Positions 37,359-48,447 are shown, numbered from the stretch's first letter. The stretch: 64,000 nt of DNA from Actinobacillus indolicus (GCF_901764975.1 NZ_CABFKH010000003.1:141564-205563), one strand, 5' to 3'. The notes: generated from the sequence alone by a model not told the origin. Numbers and translations: made by a program.

Positions 37359-38330
37359 ATGCAACAATTTATTCAACTAGCCAATCAATATGGAAAAATG
37401 GGTTTGCCTTTTTTCTTTTTAATTGATTTTGAAAAACATAAACCATTAATTTATCCTTTATCTGAAATAGCAGACAAAGGGCTTTATTTTGATTTTAATG
37501 GACAACAAAAGTTTATTCAACCATTAAAAATAAATGGAAGTTTTGAGTTAGAGATTATTCCACCTAATTACCCACAATATAAAAAATCCTTTGATTTTGT
37601 TCAACAACAAATCCAAATTGGGAATAGTTATCTTTTAAACTTAACTCAGCAAACTGAAATTAAAACAAATTATCATTTAGCACAAATTTTTCAGCAAAGT
37701 AAAGCTAAATACAAATTGTTATTAGATGAAAAATTTGTCTGTTTTTCCCCTGAGTGTTTCATTCGTATTAAAGAGAATAAAATCTATTCTTACCCGATGA
37801 AAGGCACAATAAGTTCAAATGAAGAAGATGCGGTAAATAAATTATTAAATTCAGAAAAGGAGTTTACCGAACACAATACTATTGTTGATTTAATTCGGAA
37901 TGATTTAGCTTTAGTATCAAAATATATTCAGGTCACGAAATACCGTTATGTTGAAAAAGTAGCAACACATCGTGGGGCAATTTATCAGACGAGTTCCGAA
38001 ATTTGTGGGGAACTTGATGAAAATTGGCAAGAGAATATTGGAACAATGCTTGATAAACTCTTGCCAGCAGGCTCAATTAGCGGTGCGCCTAAAGTGAAAA
38101 CCGTTGAAATTATTCAGCAAGCAGAACAACAAGAACGTGGCTATTATACGGGGATCTTCGGTTATTTTGATGGGGAAAATGTAGAGAGTGCAGTGGCTAT
38201 TCGTTATATTGAAAAACAAGGAGATAAATATTATTTTCGTAGCGGTGGCGGAATTACTGCATTAAGTCAGCTAGATGAAGAATATAATGAAATTTTAGAG
38301 AAAGTTTATGTGCCAATATCCACTCTTTGA
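37359..38330 (+). CDS. pabB: Aminodeoxychorismate synthase component I
   Basis: Converts chorismate with ammonia to 4-amino-4-deoxychorismate for p-aminobenzoate synthesis. 323 aa, about 130 shorter than E. coli PabB: the catalytic chorismate-binding domain is complete but the N-terminal domain is reduced. Motifs: SYPMKGTISSNEEDA, HNTIVDLIRNDLALVSKY, LLPAGSISGAPKVKTVEII and GYYTGIFGYFDG. Overlaps the lyase gene by 23 bp. The glutamine amidotransferase partner (pabA) is not in the window. Neighbouring chemistry links it to FolP and FolB. Confidence 0.9.
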   Translation: MQQFIQLANQYGKMGLPFFFLIDFEKHKPLIYPLSEIADKGLYFDFNGQQKFIQPLKINGSFELEIIPPNYPQYKKSFDFVQQQIQIGNSYLLNLTQQTEIKTNYHLAQIFQQSKAKYKLLLDEKFVCFSPECFIRIKENKIYSYPMKGTISSNEEDAVNKLLNSEKEFTEHNTIVDLIRNDLALVSKYIQVTKYRYVEKVATHRGAIYQTSSEICGELDENWQENIGTMLDKLLPAGSISGAPKVKTVEIIQQAEQQERGYYTGIFGYFDGENVESAVAIRYIEKQGDKYYFRSGGGITALSQLDEEYNEILEKVYVPISTL

Positions 38331-38913
38331 AACAATTGCGATTATTGATGGTAAAATACAAAACATTTTTTATCACCAACAACGAATGAATAATGCATTT
38401 ATATATTATTTTAAGCACGAAAATAGTTTTGAACTGTTAGATATTATTAAAGTGCCTGAAGCATATCAAAAAGGATTAGTGCGTTGTCGTATTGATTACA
38501 ACACGAAAGAATATCAAATTAAATTTTTCAATTATATTCCTAAAACAATAAGAACCTTTCAATGCGTTTATGTGGAAAATTTTGATTATCAATTCAAATA
38601 TACTGACCGACTTGAATTAGAAAAATTAAAACAAACCGCTTGTGATGAAATTATTCTTGTTAATAATGGCTTTATTAGTGATTGCTCTATTGGCAATTTA
38701 CTTTTTTTAAAACAAGGGAAATGGTATAGCCCAAACCATTATTTATTAAAAGGCACACAGTTAAGTTATTTATTACATGAGCAAAAAATTAGCTTAGCTG
38801 ATATACCTGTGGAAGCACTTTTTGATTATGAGCAGATAATGGTGATTAATGCCTTAAATCCTTTTGATCTTCAAAGGGCAGTACCTATTACAAGCGGTCA
38901 CATCTTGCGGTAA
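38308..38913 (+). CDS. pabC: Aminodeoxychorismate lyase-like class IV aminotransferase fold protein
   Basis: 201 aa, PLP-dependent class IV fold. In this family the enzyme releases pyruvate from aminodeoxychorismate to give p-aminobenzoate. It starts CQYPLFETIAIIDGKIQN; residues FKYTDR hold a candidate PLP lysine, and DEIILVNNGFISDCSIGNLLF is the conserved cofactor-binding stretch. It is shorter than E. coli PabC (269 aa) and resembles the short Pasteurellaceae form. Overlaps pabB by 23 bp, so it is coupled to it. A USS core lies at the C-terminus, encoding TSGH. Confidence 0.82.
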   Translation: MCQYPLFETIAIIDGKIQNIFYHQQRMNNAFIYYFKHENSFELLDIIKVPEAYQKGLVRCRIDYNTKEYQIKFFNYIPKTIRTFQCVYVENFDYQFKYTDRLELEKLKQTACDEIILVNNGFISDCSIGNLLFLKQGKWYSPNHYLLKGTQLSYLLHEQKISLADIPVEALFDYEQIMVINALNPFDLQRAVPITSGHILR

Positions 38914-38958
38914 TTTTGCAAAATTTGTGACATCGATCGAAAAACTTGAAAAAAACAG

Positions 38959-38986
38959 TTGAAACTGTATAGTTAAACAGTATAAT
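38959..38986 (+). promoter_or_regulatory. recA promoter with LexA (SOS) box
   Basis: TTGAAA (38959-38964) and TATAAT (38981-38986) are 16 bases apart. The spacer is filled by CTGTATAGTTAAACAG (38965-38980), a perfect CTGT-N8-ACAG LexA box. Repressor binding would directly block polymerase. Confidence 0.88.
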
Positions 38987-39057
38987 AATTTACAGTTAAG
39001 TGGCGACACTGTCGTCGAACGTCGAATAGAAACACTGAATAGATAAAGGAAAGCATT

Positions 39058-40170
39058 ATGGCTGATAACAAAAAGTCATCTAAAAATACCGCTGTAACAA
39101 AGCAAGCAGATCCAGAAAGCAAACAAAAAGCCCTTGAAGCCGCTCTTACTCAAATTGAAAAACAATTTGGTAAAGGCTCAATTATGAAATTAGGGCAGAC
39201 TCAGCAATTAGATATTGAAGCTGTTTCGACCGGTTCTATTGGTCTAGACCTTGCATTAGGTATTGGCGGTTTGCCAATGGGGCGTATTGTTGAAATTTAT
39301 GGGCCTGAGTCTTCAGGTAAAACGACCTTGACGCTTTCTTTAATCGCTCAAGCACAAAAAACGGGTAAAACCTGTGCCTTTATTGATGCGGAGCACGCCT
39401 TAGATCCTATTTATGCAAGAAATTTAGGTGTAGATACCGATGAATTATTAATTTCTCAGCCTGATAACGGTGAACAAGCACTAGAAATTTGTGATGCGCT
39501 AGTGCGTTCAGGTGCTGTTGATGTCATTATTGTTGACTCCGTTGCTGCATTAACACCAAAAGCAGAAATTGAAGGTGAGATGGGCGATTCGCATATGGGC
39601 TTACAAGCACGTTTAATGTCGCAAGCATTGCGTAAACTTACGGCAAATATCAAAAACACCAACTGTTTAGTAGTCTTTATTAACCAAATCCGTATGAAAA
39701 TTGGCGTGATGTTTGGTAACCCAGAAACGACAACAGGCGGTAATGCACTGAAATTCTATGCTTCTGTTCGTTTAGATATTCGTCGTAGTGGTGTTGTGAA
39801 AGATGGCGATGAAGTCATTGGTAGCGAAACGAAAGTCAAAGTGGTGAAAAATAAAGTTGCACCGCCATTCCGTGAAGTACAATTTGATATTATGTATGGT
39901 GAAGGTATTTCACGAATGAATGAATTACTGATTTTAGCTGAAGCAAATGGTTTAATTCAGAAAGCAGGAGCATGGTTCTCTTACGAAGGAACGAAGATTG
40001 GTCAAGGTAAAAATAATGCAGTGACGTGGTTAAAAGAGAACCCTGAAATTGCTAATAAGATTGAACAAGAGATTCGTCAAACATTAATGAAAAATAATAG
40101 CTCACTGAAATCGTCTGATGCAGAAGTTGTGGAAGATGATGCAGATGAGTTCAACGAAGAAGAACTATAA
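39058..40170 (+). CDS. recA: Recombinase RecA
   Basis: Strand-exchange protein and SOS co-protease. 370 aa, slightly longer than E. coli (353) through a Lys/Ser-rich N-terminus ([16 protein letters not shown]). Walker [10 protein letters not shown], the L1/L2 DNA-binding loops ([20 protein letters not shown] and [16 protein letters not shown]) and the acidic C-terminal tail ([15 protein letters not shown]) are all present. Preceded by a LexA box, and followed by a terminator and recX. Confidence 0.98.
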   Translation: MADNKKSSKNTAVTKQADPESKQKALEAALTQIEKQFGKGSIMKLGQTQQLDIEAVSTGSIGLDLALGIGGLPMGRIVEIYGPESSGKTTLTLSLIAQAQKTGKTCAFIDAEHALDPIYARNLGVDTDELLISQPDNGEQALEICDALVRSGAVDVIIVDSVAALTPKAEIEGEMGDSHMGLQARLMSQALRKLTANIKNTNCLVVFINQIRMKIGVMFGNPETTTGGNALKFYASVRLDIRRSGVVKDGDEVIGSETKVKVVKNKVAPPFREVQFDIMYGEGISRMNELLILAEANGLIQKAGAWFSYEGTKIGQGKNNAVTWLKENPEIANKIEQEIRQTLMKNNSSLKSSDAEVVEDDADEFNEEEL

Positions 40171-40179
40171 TCTAATTTC

Positions 40180-40209
40180 AATGCGGTTTATCATAAACCG
40201 CATTTTTAT
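40180..40209 (+). terminator. Terminator between recA and recX
   Basis: AATGCGGTTTA and TAAACCGCATT with a 4-base loop, then TTTATTTT. Likely a partial terminator that keeps RecX low relative to RecA, as in E. coli. Confidence 0.85.
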
Positions 40210-40226
40210 TTTACCGCAGTAAATTA

Positions 40227-40682
40227 ATGACACATAAATATTCTGCGAATAGCTATTTGCTTTATCTACTTTCTAAACGAGAATATAGCGAAGCTGAAAT
40301 TCGCCACAAATTACAACTTAAAGAATATAATGCACAAGAAATTGAGCAAGCCATTGAACAAGCAAAAGCGAATAAATGGCAAAGTGATGAACGCTTTGCG
40401 ATAAGTTACGTCCGTTATCGTTCACAACAAGGCTATGGACCACGCCGTCTAAAACAAGAGTTACAGCTCAAAGGGGTAAAAGAGTGGGTGATTAGCCAAG
40501 CTATTGATGAAGCGGAAGTTGATTTTTTTGAACTTGCAGAACGTCTTTTTGAGAAAAAAAGACCATCGCATTGGGATATAAAAGCAAAGCAAAAAATGTG
40601 GCGATATATGGTTAGCCACGGTTTTTATAACGATCATTTTAGGCATTTATTGGATCTAGATTATGGTGACTATGATGAATAA
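40227..40682 (+). CDS. recX: RecA regulatory protein RecX
   Basis: Binds RecA filaments and limits their growth. 151 aa with three helical repeats; visible motifs SYLLYLLSKREYSEAEIRHKL and FAISYVRYRSQQGYGPRRLKQEL. It follows recA by 56 bp, past a terminator hairpin, and overlaps the next gene by 8 bp. Confidence 0.92.
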   Translation: MTHKYSANSYLLYLLSKREYSEAEIRHKLQLKEYNAQEIEQAIEQAKANKWQSDERFAISYVRYRSQQGYGPRRLKQELQLKGVKEWVISQAIDEAEVDFFELAERLFEKKRPSHWDIKAKQKMWRYMVSHGFYNDHFRHLLDLDYGDYDE

Positions 40683-40980
40683 AATTACTTTTTTTAGTCG
40701 TTTTGAAGCAGATATTGTCAGTGGTAAAAAGACCATTACCATTCGAGATAAGTCAGAAAGCTATTTTCAAGCGGGTCAAGCGTTGAGTGTTTTTACAAAT
40801 GAAACAGACCGCTTGTTTGCCCGTATTCGGGTACTGTCTGTTACCCCTATTCAGTTTGAACAGCTTAATGAAACACACGCTAAACAGGAAAATATGACAC
40901 TTGCCGAACTAAAACAAGTGATCAAAGAGATTTACCCGAACGATAACGACTTTTTTGTGATTGAATTTGAGTTAATATAG
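40675..40980 (+). CDS. yqfB: N4-acetylcytidine amidohydrolase (YqfB/ASCH family)
   Basis: 102-aa ASCH-domain protein. The E. coli homologue YqfB removes the acetyl group from N4-acetylcytidine. Conserved KKTITIRDKSESYF (catalytic Thr/Lys region), the ENMTLAELKQVIKEIYP stretch and the ending FFVIEFEL fit closely. Start: ATG 40675 gives the family N-terminus NKITFFSRF; ATGs at 40663 and 40672 also lie in frame. Overlaps recX. Confidence 0.85.
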   Translation: MNKITFFSRFEADIVSGKKTITIRDKSESYFQAGQALSVFTNETDRLFARIRVLSVTPIQFEQLNETHAKQENMTLAELKQVIKEIYPNDNDFFVIEFELI

Positions 40981-40987
40981 TTTAAAA

Positions 40988-41518
40988 ATGAGCCTTTTTA
41001 AGTCCACGAGACAGACAGAATTATGTCCGCAATGCCATTCCCCATTACAACTAAAACGGGGAAAGCAGGGACTTTTTTTAGGCTGTAGTAGCTATCCGCA
41101 ATGCGATTATCTCAAACCTATCCACCAAGCAAGCCATATCATCAAAACCCTTGATGAACAATGCCCAGAATGTCAATCGCCATTGCAATTAAAACAAGGG
41201 CATTTTGGTATGTTTATCGGTTGTAGCCAGTATCCTGACTGCCATTTTACGGTACACGAAGAAACTGAAATCGAAGAAGAATTTGACTGCCCAGAATGTC
41301 AGAAACATAAATTAGTGGCACGCACAGGGCGTTCAGGTAAAACATTTTATGGCTGTTCAGGTTTTCCTGAGTGCAAATTTACCTTGCCAACCAAGCCTAT
41401 AAAGCAACAATGCCCACAATGTTTGGGTGAATTAGCCACCATCAAAAAAGTGCGTGGAAAATCCTATTTTCTCTGTGCAAACAGAAAATGTCAGCATCTA
41501 TTTAGTGAAAGCGAATAA
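40988..41518 (+). CDS. yrdD: Topoisomerase-type C4 zinc-finger protein (YrdD)
   Basis: 176 aa made almost entirely of four C4 zinc ribbons, at about residues 13-37, 55-80, 92-115 and 128-150 (CPQCHSPL, CPECQSPL, CPECQKHK, CPQCLGEL, each with a second Cys pair). These resemble the C-terminal ribbons of topoisomerase I, without the catalytic part. In E. coli yrdD likewise sits directly before tsaC and aroE. Likely binds single-stranded nucleic acid; exact role unknown. One base of overlap with tsaC. Confidence 0.88.
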   Translation: MSLFKSTRQTELCPQCHSPLQLKRGKQGLFLGCSSYPQCDYLKPIHQASHIIKTLDEQCPECQSPLQLKQGHFGMFIGCSQYPDCHFTVHEETEIEEEFDCPECQKHKLVARTGRSGKTFYGCSGFPECKFTLPTKPIKQQCPQCLGELATIKKVRGKSYFLCANRKCQHLFSESE

Positions 41519-42072
41519 TGTATTCTTTTAATCAACTTATTGAAAAACTTAAACAAAATCAAGTCATTGCCTATCCTACTGAAGCCGTTTTTGGACTGGG
41601 TTGCAATCCGCAAAGTGAACAAGCGGTGAGATCCCTACTTCAATTAAAAAATCGCCCAGAAGACAAGGGACTGATTTTAATTGCTCACCACAAAGAACTG
41701 CTTCTGCCCTACATTGATGATACACATTTGACAGAGGTGGAATGGCAACGTTTTGAAACGCTCGGCGATCAGGCGATTACTTGGATAATGCCAGCCAAAG
41801 CAACAGTTCCACGTTATCTAAAAGGGCAGTTTGAAACCATTGCCGTGCGATTATGCCAAGTTCCAGCCGTTGTTGAACTTTGTACAGCGACGGGTTTTGC
41901 ACTCACGTCTACCAGTGCAAATTTAACGACGCTCCCACCTTGCCGAACTGCCGACGAAGTGCGACAGCAATTTGGAGCTGAGTTTCCTGTATTAGATCAA
42001 GCCACCGGCGGAAAATCAAATCCGTCTGAAATCCGTGACATTTTTAGCCAACATATTTTTCGACAAGGATAG
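41518..42072 (+). CDS. tsaC: Threonylcarbamoyl-AMP synthase TsaC
   Basis: Makes threonylcarbamoyl-AMP from threonine, bicarbonate and ATP, for the t6A37 modification of ANN-decoding tRNAs. 184 aa of the short YrdC/TsaC type without a Sua5 domain. Motifs: AYPTEAVFGLGCNP, KNRPEDKGLILIA and LTSTSANLTTLPPC. Start overlaps the yrdD stop, and aroE begins 3 bases after its stop. Confidence 0.94.
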   Translation: MYSFNQLIEKLKQNQVIAYPTEAVFGLGCNPQSEQAVRSLLQLKNRPEDKGLILIAHHKELLLPYIDDTHLTEVEWQRFETLGDQAITWIMPAKATVPRYLKGQFETIAVRLCQVPAVVELCTATGFALTSTSANLTTLPPCRTADEVRQQFGAEFPVLDQATGGKSNPSEIRDIFSQHIFRQG

Positions 42073-42075
42073 ACA

Positions 42076-42894
42076 ATGAACCAGTACGCAGTTTGGGGAA
42101 ATCCGATTGCACAAAGCAAATCCCCAAGAATACATACACTTTTCAGACAACAAACGGGTAAAGCGATTTCGTATGTAGCGAAATTAGGCGATGAACAACA
42201 GTTTGAACAGCAACTCAAACAATTTTTTGCAGAAGGGGCTAAAGGTGCAAATATCACAGCTCCTTTCAAAGAGAGAGCCTTTGCTCTAGCGGATATTTAT
42301 AGCGAAAGTTGCTTACAAGCCGAAGCCTGTAATACGCTCAAGCGGTTAGATGATGGGCGTTTATATGCGGATAATACAGATGGTGTTGGGTTAGTGTCCG
42401 ATCTTGCCCGTTTAGGTTGGCTTAAACCGCATCAACGCATACTGATTTTAGGGGCTGGTGGTGCAACCAAAGGCGTACTTTATCCCTTATTACAAGCTCA
42501 ACAGCAGATTACCGTTTACAATCGAACTGCAGATAAAGCGGTCAGTTTAGCTGAAAAATTTGCAAAGTTTGGGCAAATTCAATCCGCTTGTTTCAATGAA
42601 CTTCTCGAACAGTCGTTTGATTTAATTATCAATGCTACATCGCTTGGCTTGCAAGGCAAGTGCGTCGAATTGCCAGCGCAGTTGCTTACGCACGCCAAAA
42701 TTTATGATATGCAATATGCCCCAAATATGCAGACCCCATTTCTTGAATACTCCCGTTTACAAGGGGTAACACAATGCCAAGATGGTTTAGGAATGTTAGT
42801 TGGACAAGCGGCTTATGCGTTTCAGTTGTGGGAAGATGTATTACCAGACGTTGAGCCTATATTGAAACAGATAAAACAAGAAATGGAATTTTAA
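42076..42894 (+). CDS. aroE: Shikimate dehydrogenase
   Basis: NADPH-dependent reduction of 3-dehydroshikimate in aromatic amino-acid synthesis, feeding chorismate to PabB and MenD pathways. 272 aa. Substrate site: NPIAQSKSPRIH and ITAPFKE (catalytic Lys), NTDGVG (catalytic Asp); dinucleotide motif LGAGGATKGV. Last gene of the yrdD-tsaC-aroE run. The 182 bp to the tRNA cluster hold the tRNA promoter. Confidence 0.95.
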   Translation: MNQYAVWGNPIAQSKSPRIHTLFRQQTGKAISYVAKLGDEQQFEQQLKQFFAEGAKGANITAPFKERAFALADIYSESCLQAEACNTLKRLDDGRLYADNTDGVGLVSDLARLGWLKPHQRILILGAGGATKGVLYPLLQAQQQITVYNRTADKAVSLAEKFAKFGQIQSACFNELLEQSFDLIINATSLGLQGKCVELPAQLLTHAKIYDMQYAPNMQTPFLEYSRLQGVTQCQDGLGMLVGQAAYAFQLWEDVLPDVEPILKQIKQEMEF

Positions 42895-43015
42895 AACGGC
42901 AATCGTTAACTTATTATAAAATCAGTCTTTTATAGAGATTTTTGCTGTTTTTTCTGACAATCTGCCGAATCTCTAGTCAAACAAGCAGAAAAATTTACTT
43001 TTTTCAAAAAAGTAT

Positions 43016-43044
43016 TTGACGAGATAGGGTGAAATCAGCATAAT
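43016..43044 (+). promoter_or_regulatory. Promoter of the tRNA cluster
   Basis: TTGACG (43016-43021), a 17-base spacer and CATAAT (43039-43044), followed by the GC-rich discriminator ACGCCCCGC. A GC discriminator is typical of stringently controlled stable-RNA promoters. Confidence 0.78.
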
Positions 43045-43076
43045 ACGCCCCGCAAAGCCGATATGGTGACGCAAAT

Positions 43077-43153
43077 GGCTACATAGCTCAGCTGGTTAGA
43101 GCACAACACTCATAATGTTGGGGTCACAAGTTCGAATCTCGTTGTAGCCACCA
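43077..43153 (+). tRNA. tRNA-Met (CAT), elongator type
   Basis: 77-nt cloverleaf with encoded CCA. Acceptor GGCTACA pairs TGTAGCC, discriminator A, anticodon CAT in the loop CTCATAA, T-loop TTCGAAT. It has a normal first pair G-C and AGCTCAGCTGGTTAGAGC D-arm, as in elongator tRNA-Met rather than the initiator. Confidence 0.95.
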
Positions 43154-43156
43154 TTT

Positions 43157-43241
43157 GCGGGACTGGCGAAATTGGTAGACGCACCAGATTTAGGTTCTGG
43201 CGCCGAGAGGTGTGTGGGTTCAAGTCCCTCGTCCCGCACCA
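43157..43241 (+). tRNA. tRNA-Leu (TAG)
   Basis: 85-nt class II tRNA with encoded CCA. Acceptor GCGGGAC pairs GTCCCGC, anticodon TAG in CAGATTTAGGTTCTG, a long variable arm (GCGCCGAGAGGTGT) and T-loop TTCAAGT. Three bases after the tRNA-Met. Confidence 0.95.
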
Positions 43242-43265
43242 TTATAAGCTTGCAAATAAAACGAC

Positions 43266-43340
43266 TGGAGTATCGCCAAGCGGTAAGGCACTGGGTTTTG
43301 ATCCCAGCATTCCTAGGTTCGAATCCTAGTACTCCAGCCA
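43266..43340 (+). tRNA. tRNA-Gln (TTG), copy 1
   Basis: 75-nt tRNA with encoded CCA after discriminator G. Acceptor TGGAGTA pairs TACTCCA; anticodon TTG in CTGGGTTTTGATCCCAG. Near-identical to copy 2 except for one acceptor base pair. Confidence 0.95.
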
Positions 43341-43386
43341 TCTTATTTCAAATCGAATGAACTAACGCAAGTTAGTTTTTTTCTTT

Positions 43387-43461
43387 TGGGGTATCGCCAA
43401 GCGGTAAGGCACTGGGTTTTGATCCCAGCATTCCTAGGTTCGAATCCTAGTACCCCAGCCA
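43387..43461 (+). tRNA. tRNA-Gln (TTG), copy 2
   Basis: 75-nt tRNA with encoded CCA. Acceptor TGGGGTA pairs TACCCCA, i.e. G-C where copy 1 has A-T at position 4:69. Otherwise the body matches copy 1. Confidence 0.95.
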
Positions 43462-43579
43462 TCCTATTTATTTTTTTAGATCAAATAATTCCTTAATTTT
43501 CCTCTTTTCTGATACGCTTTTGCTTTTTATCTTCTCATAAATTCTTTAGAATTACCCTCCAGTTTATTAGGGGAATATT

Positions 43580-45498
<1,919 letters not shown>

Positions 45499-45522
45499 CA
45501 GATAATTAAGTTTATCTTTAGA

Positions 45523-45563
45523 AGGGTAGTAACCTGTTTCTTTGGGAAATAGGTTGCTACCCT
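45523..45563. terminator. Long hairpin after pgi
   Basis: AGGGTAGTAACCTGTTTC and GGAAATAGGTTGCTACCCT form a long stem with one bulge, 25 bases past the pgi stop. No T-run follows, so it is a weak terminator or an mRNA 3'-end stabiliser. Confidence 0.55.
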
Positions 45564-45700
45564 AAATGACATCTCAATATTCCTTTTCTAATATAAGAAT
45601 TTCGATAAATAATCGCGACAAGCGGTGAAATTCGCTCATTTTTTTACAAAATTTTGTTACAATCTCATTATTTAGTTTTTCACAGCAAAAAGAGACGATA

Positions 45701-47410
45701 ATGATAAATACCAGTACCTTTAACCGCTCTTGGTCACGTGTTGTATTAAATGCCTTACTTCGTTATGGCGTTAAACATTTTTGTATTGCGCCTGGCTCTC
45801 GTTCTACGCCGTTAACACTCGAAGCGCTTTATTTACAAAAACAGAACCAAGCGGAATGTCATAGCCATTTTGATGAACGTGGTTTAGGTTTTTTCGCATT
45901 AGGTTTAGCCAAAGCAACCAATGAGCCTGTTGCGATTATCGTGACATCGGGTACCGCTGTCGCAAATCTTTATCCTGCGGTGGTTGAAGCAAGTATTTCT
46001 CATCAAAAATTAATTGTGCTTTCGGCAGATCGTCCCGTAGAGTTGATTGACTGTGGTGCAAACCAAGCCATTCAACAGCAACATATTTTTGCACAATATC
46101 CCGTTGCTAGTTTAAATTTACCTAAACCAAGCCCACAATATAGTGCAAATTGGTTAATTGGTAGAATAGAACACGCTTGCTCTGTTCAAGCCATCGAAGG
46201 CGGTGTTGTTCATCTCAATTTACCTTTTGAAGAACCATTATATGAAGCTGATGAAGATGAAATTGCACAAACGCCATGGTTCAACACGATTTTAGGTTGG
46301 TTAAATAAACCAAAAACAAAATGGTATGATCAACAAGCGACCCAAAAAGATGTGCTGATGCATGAAAATTGGGATTATTGGCGTACTAAACGTGGCGTTA
46401 TTGTGGTTGGGAAATTACCCCTTGAACAAGGTATGGGGCTAAAACTGTGGGCAGAAACACTAGGTTGGTGCTTAATCAGTGATGTCCAATCTGGCATTGA
46501 TGCAGCCTTGCCTTATGCGGATATTTGGTTATCAAATAAAACCGTTGAACAGCGCTTACTTCAAGCAGATATTGTGATCCAGTTTGGAACACAGATTGTC
46601 AGCAAACGTGTTAATCAGTTTTTATCTGCCTTTAAAGGTGAGTTTTGGTTAGTGGATGAGTCGTTGAATTATTTGAATACCTATGCGCATCAGCAAACTC
46701 GTTTTGTCGCAAAAGCGCATCATTTTACACGTGTGCATCCACCATTACGCCAAAAGCCTTGGTTACTTGAACCTTTAGCGCTATCTCAATTTTGTGAGAC
46801 CTTTATTGAGCAACAGGTCGGTGGCAACTTAAATGAAGCATCCCTTGCTCATCATATTGAGCGTGTCCTACCAGCGAATGGCAACCTTTTCCTTGGTAAT
46901 AGTTTATTTGTTCGCTTAGTCGATGCCTTATGTAAATTGCCAGAAAGTTACCCAATCTACACGAACCGTGGTGCTAGTGGTATTGATGGCTTAATTGCTA
47001 CCGTTGCAGGTATTGCGAAAGGAAGTGGTCAGCCAACTATTGCGGTATTAGGTGATATTTCTGCATTGCATGATTTGAATTCTGTCGCTTTATTACGTCA
47101 AATCACACAGCCAACTATTCTTTTTGTGATCAACAATAATGGTGGTGCAATTTTCGATATGCTACCTGTTGAAGCACAGGCAAAAGAGAAATTTTATCGT
47201 TTAAGCCATAATTTCGAGTTTTCACAGATTGCGACGATGTTTGGTTTAGAGTATTTGCGCCCTTATACATGGGCTGATCTCGGTACAAAACTTAAACAAG
47301 CTTATGCGCGCCGTGGTGTGACACTTGTGGAAATTAAAGTGAATGAGCAAGAAGGTAGTAGTTTATATAAATCTATTATCGAACAGATTTCTCGTGCCTC
47401 TATTGACTAA
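45701..47410 (+). CDS. menD: SEPHCHC synthase MenD
   Basis: Thiamine-diphosphate enzyme that joins 2-oxoglutarate and isochorismate in menaquinone synthesis. 569 aa. APGSRSTPLTLEA near the N-terminus, the ThDP-activating Glu in HFDERGLGFFALGLAK and the cofactor-binding GDISALHDLNS with Mg ligand later. Coupled to menH (stop overlaps start). Menaquinone serves fumarate reductase, whose genes are 2 kb downstream. Confidence 0.95.
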   Translation: MINTSTFNRSWSRVVLNALLRYGVKHFCIAPGSRSTPLTLEALYLQKQNQAECHSHFDERGLGFFALGLAKATNEPVAIIVTSGTAVANLYPAVVEASISHQKLIVLSADRPVELIDCGANQAIQQQHIFAQYPVASLNLPKPSPQYSANWLIGRIEHACSVQAIEGGVVHLNLPFEEPLYEADEDEIAQTPWFNTILGWLNKPKTKWYDQQATQKDVLMHENWDYWRTKRGVIVVGKLPLEQGMGLKLWAETLGWCLISDVQSGIDAALPYADIWLSNKTVEQRLLQADIVIQFGTQIVSKRVNQFLSAFKGEFWLVDESLNYLNTYAHQQTRFVAKAHHFTRVHPPLRQKPWLLEPLALSQFCETFIEQQVGGNLNEASLAHHIERVLPANGNLFLGNSLFVRLVDALCKLPESYPIYTNRGASGIDGLIATVAGIAKGSGQPTIAVLGDISALHDLNSVALLRQITQPTILFVINNNGGAIFDMLPVEAQAKEKFYRLSHNFEFSQIATMFGLEYLRPYTWADLGTKLKQAYARRGVTLVEIKVNEQEGSSLYKSIIEQISRASID

Positions 47411-48174
47411 TGTTAGCATCAACATGGCATAACACATCAGGTATTCCCGTGGTTTTTATCCACGGGTTTCTTGGTTCTCAACAGGATTGGGATGATGTGT
47501 TGATGATTTTGCAAAATTTTCCACAAATCCGACCGCTTGTCATTGATCTCCCTTACCATCATCAAAGCCAACATATCCCTTGTGAGAGTTTTGAAGAGAT
47601 GAGAGCGTTGTTAGATCTCACCTTACAATCTCTTGGTCATGAACATTTTTATATCGTAGGTTATTCATTAGGGGGAAGGCTAGCGTTAGACTATGCAATG
47701 AACGTGGGAAATCCTTATTTGAAAGGTATTCTGTTAGAAGGCGCAAACATCGGCTTAAGCTCATCTCAAGAACGTGCAGAACGCTGGCATAATGATTGCC
47801 GTTGGGCAGAGCGATTTAGTCAAGAGCCTTTAAAGGATGTGTTGGCGGATTGGTATCAGCAAGCTGTATTTGCGCATTTAACTCTAAATCAGCAATCGGC
47901 ATTGATTGAAAAGAGATCGAAGAATAACGGGCAAGATCTTGCGAAGATGCTGAAAGCCACGAGCCTTGCAAAACAAGATTACGTTTCTCCAACTCAAATT
48001 CAAGCCTATTCAGGTAAGATTACTTTTATCATTGGTGAACAGGATCAAAAATTTAGACAAATGGTAGAGACCCATTCTCTTCCTTATTGCTTAGTTGCAA
48101 ATACGGGACATAATGCACATAGCGAAAATCCACAGGAATTTGTTCAAAAATTACTTCAATTTATTTTAAATTAG
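47410..48174 (+). CDS. menH: SHCHC synthase MenH (alpha/beta hydrolase)
   Basis: Eliminates pyruvate from SEPHCHC in menaquinone synthesis. 254 aa. Catalytic Ser in VGYSLGGRLALDYA, oxyanion-region VFIHGFLGSQQDWDDV, and the catalytic His in ANTGHNAHSENP. The start ATG overlaps the menD stop by one base. Order menD-menH is as in E. coli, but menF, menB, menC and menE are not here. Confidence 0.92.
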   Translation: MLASTWHNTSGIPVVFIHGFLGSQQDWDDVLMILQNFPQIRPLVIDLPYHHQSQHIPCESFEEMRALLDLTLQSLGHEHFYIVGYSLGGRLALDYAMNVGNPYLKGILLEGANIGLSSSQERAERWHNDCRWAERFSQEPLKDVLADWYQQAVFAHLTLNQQSALIEKRSKNNGQDLAKMLKATSLAKQDYVSPTQIQAYSGKITFIIGEQDQKFRQMVETHSLPYCLVANTGHNAHSENPQEFVQKLLQFILN

Positions 48175-48182
48175 GAAAAAAT

Positions 48183-48413
48183 ATGGCTTTACACCGTTGC
48201 CCCGAATGTCGAAAAAAGATTAGCGAAAGCGCAATCAGTTGCCCCAACTGTGGTTTCTCATTTAAAGAAGAAGATTTAGAAGTTTATAAACAGAAGCTTG
48301 AGCAGAGACGATTACACAATCAAGAAGTGAATCGTAAAAGTGCAAAGTTACACCTAATATGGCTAGCTGTTTTTACCGTGGTCATTGTGGTTGCTACCAT
48401 ACTCCAGTCTTAA
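48183..48413 (+). CDS. Small zinc-ribbon membrane protein
   Basis: 76 aa. N-terminal C4 zinc ribbon (CPECRKKISESAISCPNC, residues 5-22) joined by a charged helix to one C-terminal membrane helix (about 52-73). Such zinc-ribbon-plus-helix proteins are common and mostly uncharacterised. 8 bp after menH, so probably in its operon. Terminated by a strong hairpin. Confidence 0.75.
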   Translation: MALHRCPECRKKISESAISCPNCGFSFKEEDLEVYKQKLEQRRLHNQEVNRKSAKLHLIWLAVFTVVIVVATILQS

Positions 48414-48414
48414 C

Positions 48415-48442
48415 AAAACGGCTACCTTAAGTAGCCGTTTTT
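48415..48442. terminator. Convergent terminator after the menDH operon
   Basis: AAAACGGCTAC, loop CTTAA, GTAGCCGTTTTT. It sits between convergent genes and has A and T runs on both sides, so it can serve both. Confidence 0.9.
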
Positions 48443-48447
48443 CCTAT

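Noticed and set aside
43278..43291. AAGCGGT within tRNA-Gln genes taken as uptake signal
   Set aside because: The D-arm of tRNA-Gln has CCAAGCGGTAAGG in most bacteria; it lacks the ACAAG start and is explained by the tRNA.
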